Position numbers and translations under genes: made by a program. A stretch of 7,608 bases of DNA, taken from NCBI GenBank assembly GCA_030147905.1, contig JASBUM010000492.1:1-7608 (forward strand), read 5' to 3'. Within the stretch, counting starts at the first letter, position 1. Each line of letters begins with the position of its first letter. This DNA is from Acidimangrovimonas sp. Its GTDB lineage: Bacteria; Pseudomonadota; Alphaproteobacteria; Rhodobacterales; Rhodobacteraceae. Positions 6,613 through 7,608 of this stretch are shown piece after piece. The notes under the pieces were generated by a model, which was not told where the DNA came from, did not search any database, and saw only the letters and a list, made by a program, of their open reading frames with translations.

Positions 6613-6657
6613 CTAGGATTTCCCCAGCCGCTCGCGCAGCTTCCTGAAAAAAGACAT
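6613..6657 (-). other. Detached N-terminal segment of ftsY (14 codons plus TAG)
   Basis: From ATG 6657 the frame reads MSFFRKLRERLGKS and then TAG (6615-6613), followed without any shift by AQIDAGLDALVGG and on into the FtsY NG core. The peptide is a short amphipathic, Phe- and Arg/Lys-rich helix of the kind that helps FtsY bind the membrane, and the continuation after the stop (serine-rich in many relatives, then a GLDAIV-like stretch) fits the family. A ribosome binding sequence (AGAGGTGG) sits about 8 nt upstream. A single base (TCG to TAG) would explain the stop. Confidence 0.8.
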
Positions 6658-6764
6658 CGCGCCACCACCTCTCGTACAGGGTGCCCCGGCCCCGCCGGAA
6701 CGCTTCCGACCTGCCTAAACCGAAGCCGGGCAAGATGGAAGACCGCCCCCGCCCCGCAGCACCA

Positions 6765-6796
6765 CGCCTTGGGGCGCCCGCTATGCTGCCAAGGCG
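6765..6796. repeat. 8-bp perfect inverted repeat with 16-nt spacer
   Basis: CGCCTTGG at 6765-6772 and CCAAGGCG at 6789-6796 are exact reverse complements around a 16-nt spacer. It could be an operator or a hairpin in the transcribed leader of ftsY. The position between divergent genes makes a regulatory use thinkable, but an 8-bp arm can arise by chance in GC-rich DNA. Confidence 0.4.
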
Positions 6797-6910
6797 GCGG
6801 GACGAACGACAGCGCGTGTCGCGCCACCGGCCGGAGGGGCTGGCCGCCCCGCCCGCGGAAGGTGCGGCTTTGGCCAACGCCCGGCGGCACTCGGCGCCGT
6901 CGGGCACGGT

Positions 6911-6932
6911 GCGGGCATGGCGCGGGCATGGC
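6911..6932. repeat. Tandem repeat, 11-bp unit, two copies
   Basis: GCGGGCATGGC at 6911-6921 is repeated exactly at 6922-6932, and the next bases begin a third unit (GCGG). The unit is close to one helical turn. It lies about 20 bp upstream of the possible alkB promoter. Confidence 0.6.
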
Positions 6933-6952
6933 GCGGCGATCGCGACGGGCCC

Positions 6953-6981
6953 TTGGAAACCGGCCCCGTGCGAGCGATACT
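6953..6981 (+). promoter_or_regulatory. Possible alkB promoter
   Basis: TTGGAA (6953-6958) and GATACT (6976-6981) stand 17 nt apart, each matching four of six consensus bases. A start near 6988 would give a leader of about 80 nt before the alkB ATG. The match is moderate in a region with little AT content, which makes it stand out, but it is only a candidate. Confidence 0.35.
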
Positions 6982-7069
6982 CGGTCCCGACACTCGTCCG
7001 ACCGGCTGCCGGGCCCCCGTTTACCGCCGCCCAGCACGGGTCGGCCCGCGCCAAAGGCCATCCGCACAG

Positions 7070-7608
7070 ATGCCCCGCCATCTTTCCCTGACCGCCCTGG
7101 TGACGCTGACGCCCGCGGCCCTGCTGGTGGCCGGGGGCATGACCGGCGGCGTCTGGCTGTGGGCGGCGCTGGCCTGGCTTGTCCTCGTGGTGCCCGGCCT
7201 CGATGCGCTTGCCCCGTCTCCAGGCGTCCAGGCGACCGGGGCCGAGACGACGGCGCTGCTGGCGCGGCGCCTGTCGGAGTTGCTGGCGACGGGCCATTTC
7301 CTGTTGCTGCTGATCGCGGTCTGGGCGGTATCGGGGGCCAACGGCCTGTCCATGCCCGATCGGGTCGTTGCCTTTTTCGCCTTCGGCCTGTTCTTCGGCC
7401 AGGTCAGCAATGCCAACGCGCATGAACTGATCCACTGCCCCGAAAGACGTCTGGAAAGGCTGGGCCGCTGGGTGTTCATCAGCCTGCTCTTCGGCCATCA
7501 CGCCTCGGCCCACCGGCTGGTCCATCACCGGCATGTCGCAACCCCGCTCGATCCGAATTCGGCACCGGCGGGCATGTCGGCCTATGCCTTCCTTCCCCGC
7601 GCTTGGGC
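7070..7608 (+). CDS. alkB: AlkB-type alkane 1-monooxygenase / membrane di-iron hydroxylase, partial
   Basis: The first 179 codons of an integral-membrane, non-haem di-iron oxygenase of the fatty-acid desaturase/AlkB family; the frame is open to the right edge, so about half of a usual 350-400-residue protein is missing. Hydrophobic segments lie at about 8-23, 28-47, 72-90, 98-112 and 133-146. Iron-binding histidine motif one is NANAHELIH, with His118 and His122; motif two is ASAHRLVHHRHVAT, with His148, His152 and His153, followed by PLDPNSA as in alkane hydroxylases. The third motif lies beyond the window. These enzymes insert oxygen at the terminal carbon of medium or long alkanes using rubredoxin electrons. 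ATG 7070 starts just before the first helix; AAAGG about 12 nt upstream is a weak Shine-Dalgarno. The canonical Glu-His of motif two is Ala-His here, so the protein belongs to a divergent branch and its substrate is uncertain. Confidence 0.87.
   Translation, partial: MPRHLSLTALVTLTPAALLVAGGMTGGVWLWAALAWLVLVVPGLDALAPSPGVQATGAETTALLARRLSELLATGHFLLLLIAVWAVSGANGLSMPDRVVAFFAFGLFFGQVSNANAHELIHCPERRLERLGRWVFISLLFGHHASAHRLVHHRHVATPLDPNSAPAGMSAYAFLPRAW

Larger units (their letters stand above)
6658..7069. other. Divergent intergenic region between ftsY and alkB, no gene seen
   Basis: These 412 bp separate two genes that point away from each other. Open frames exist on both strands but their products are Arg/Pro/Ala-rich with no domain, as expected from GC-rich non-coding DNA. 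What can be seen: an 8-bp perfect inverted repeat at 6765-6796, an 11-bp tandem repeat at 6911-6932, a possible alkB promoter at 6953-6981, and a C-rich/purine-poor stretch near 6740-6760. I see no tRNA, no 4.5S RNA and no terminator with a U-tract. The length is generous for two promoters, so a regulator site or a small RNA is possible but not shown. Confidence 0.55.

Noticed and set aside
5599..6657. A frameshift as the cause of the ftsY interruption
   Set aside because: The reading frame before and after the TAG is the same and both sides look like FtsY, so a base substitution explains it and an indel does not.
6658..6760. A 4.5S (SRP) RNA gene beside ftsY
   Set aside because: A GGTCGGAAGC stretch on the minus strand recalls the SRP RNA tip, but the flanking symmetric-loop sequence and a long helix are missing.
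6384..7067. A 227-codon minus-strand frame upstream of and overlapping ftsY
   Set aside because: It overlaps the true ftsY frame, is Arg-rich, and has no domain. The same applies to the plus-strand frame at 6681-7091 and the minus-strand frame at 6590-7534, which is antisense to alkB.
4444..7425. A 993-codon open frame on the plus strand
   Set aside because: It lies antisense to most of the permease gene and all of ftsY, whose products carry full family motifs. Its own product is rich in Arg, His, Gln, Gly and Pro with no domain. Long antisense frames are common in GC-rich DNA because stops are rare opposite GC-biased third positions.
1..7608. A new defence, mobile or biosynthetic system
   Set aside because: All recognisable genes are housekeeping or common metabolic families. 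I found no transposase, integrase, toxin-antitoxin pair, CRISPR array, nuclease or synthase module, and no marked change in base composition.

Overview
The window is GC-rich (by eye well over 60 percent) and looks like a chromosomal segment of an alphaproteobacterium, most likely of the Rhodobacter/Roseobacter/Paracoccus group (Rhodobacterales). The grounds are a SAM-II riboswitch ahead of an O-succinylhomoserine sulfhydrylase (MetZ), the run of ftsY, a DMT-family permease and yciB on one strand, and the flavour of the proteins. Seven genes are recognisable and an eighth is partial. I see no mobile element, CRISPR array, tRNA or rRNA.

Layout, left to right. (a) 1-977, minus strand: metZ, cut by the left edge. 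It has a clear control region at 978-1134: a sigma-70-type promoter (TTGACC, 17-nt spacer, TAATCC), a nearly textbook SAM-II aptamer that begins close to the predicted transcription start, and an intrinsic terminator hairpin with a six-U tail before the Shine-Dalgarno and ATG. This reads as S-adenosylmethionine-controlled transcription attenuation of methionine synthesis. (b) 1226-3653, plus strand: three genes in a row, an alpha/beta hydrolase of unknown substrate, a Nu-class (YfcG/YghU-like) glutathione S-transferase homologue, and an ICMT-type membrane methyltransferase with a TTG start. (c) 3654-3845: a convergent intergenic spacer, very GC-rich and repeat-laden, with a strong hairpin made of two copies of one palindrome. 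(d) 3846-6657, minus strand: ftsY, then an EamA/DMT permease, then yciB (ispZ, septation protein A family), spaced by about 110-130 bp. (e) 6658-7069: a 412-bp divergent intergenic region with no convincing gene. (f) 7070-7608, plus strand: an alkB-type integral-membrane di-iron alkane monooxygenase, cut by the right edge.

The most unusual point is ftsY. The conserved N-terminal membrane-targeting helix (MSFFRKLRERLGKS) has its own start and Shine-Dalgarno at 6657, but an in-frame amber TAG at 6613-6615 separates it from the rest of the receptor, which is open and has all GTPase motifs. FtsY is normally essential, so this is either a base-call error, a real nonsense change with translation restart, or suppression. 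I do not see a new multi-gene system; the genes belong to known families, and the items of interest are regulatory or are anomalies in single genes.
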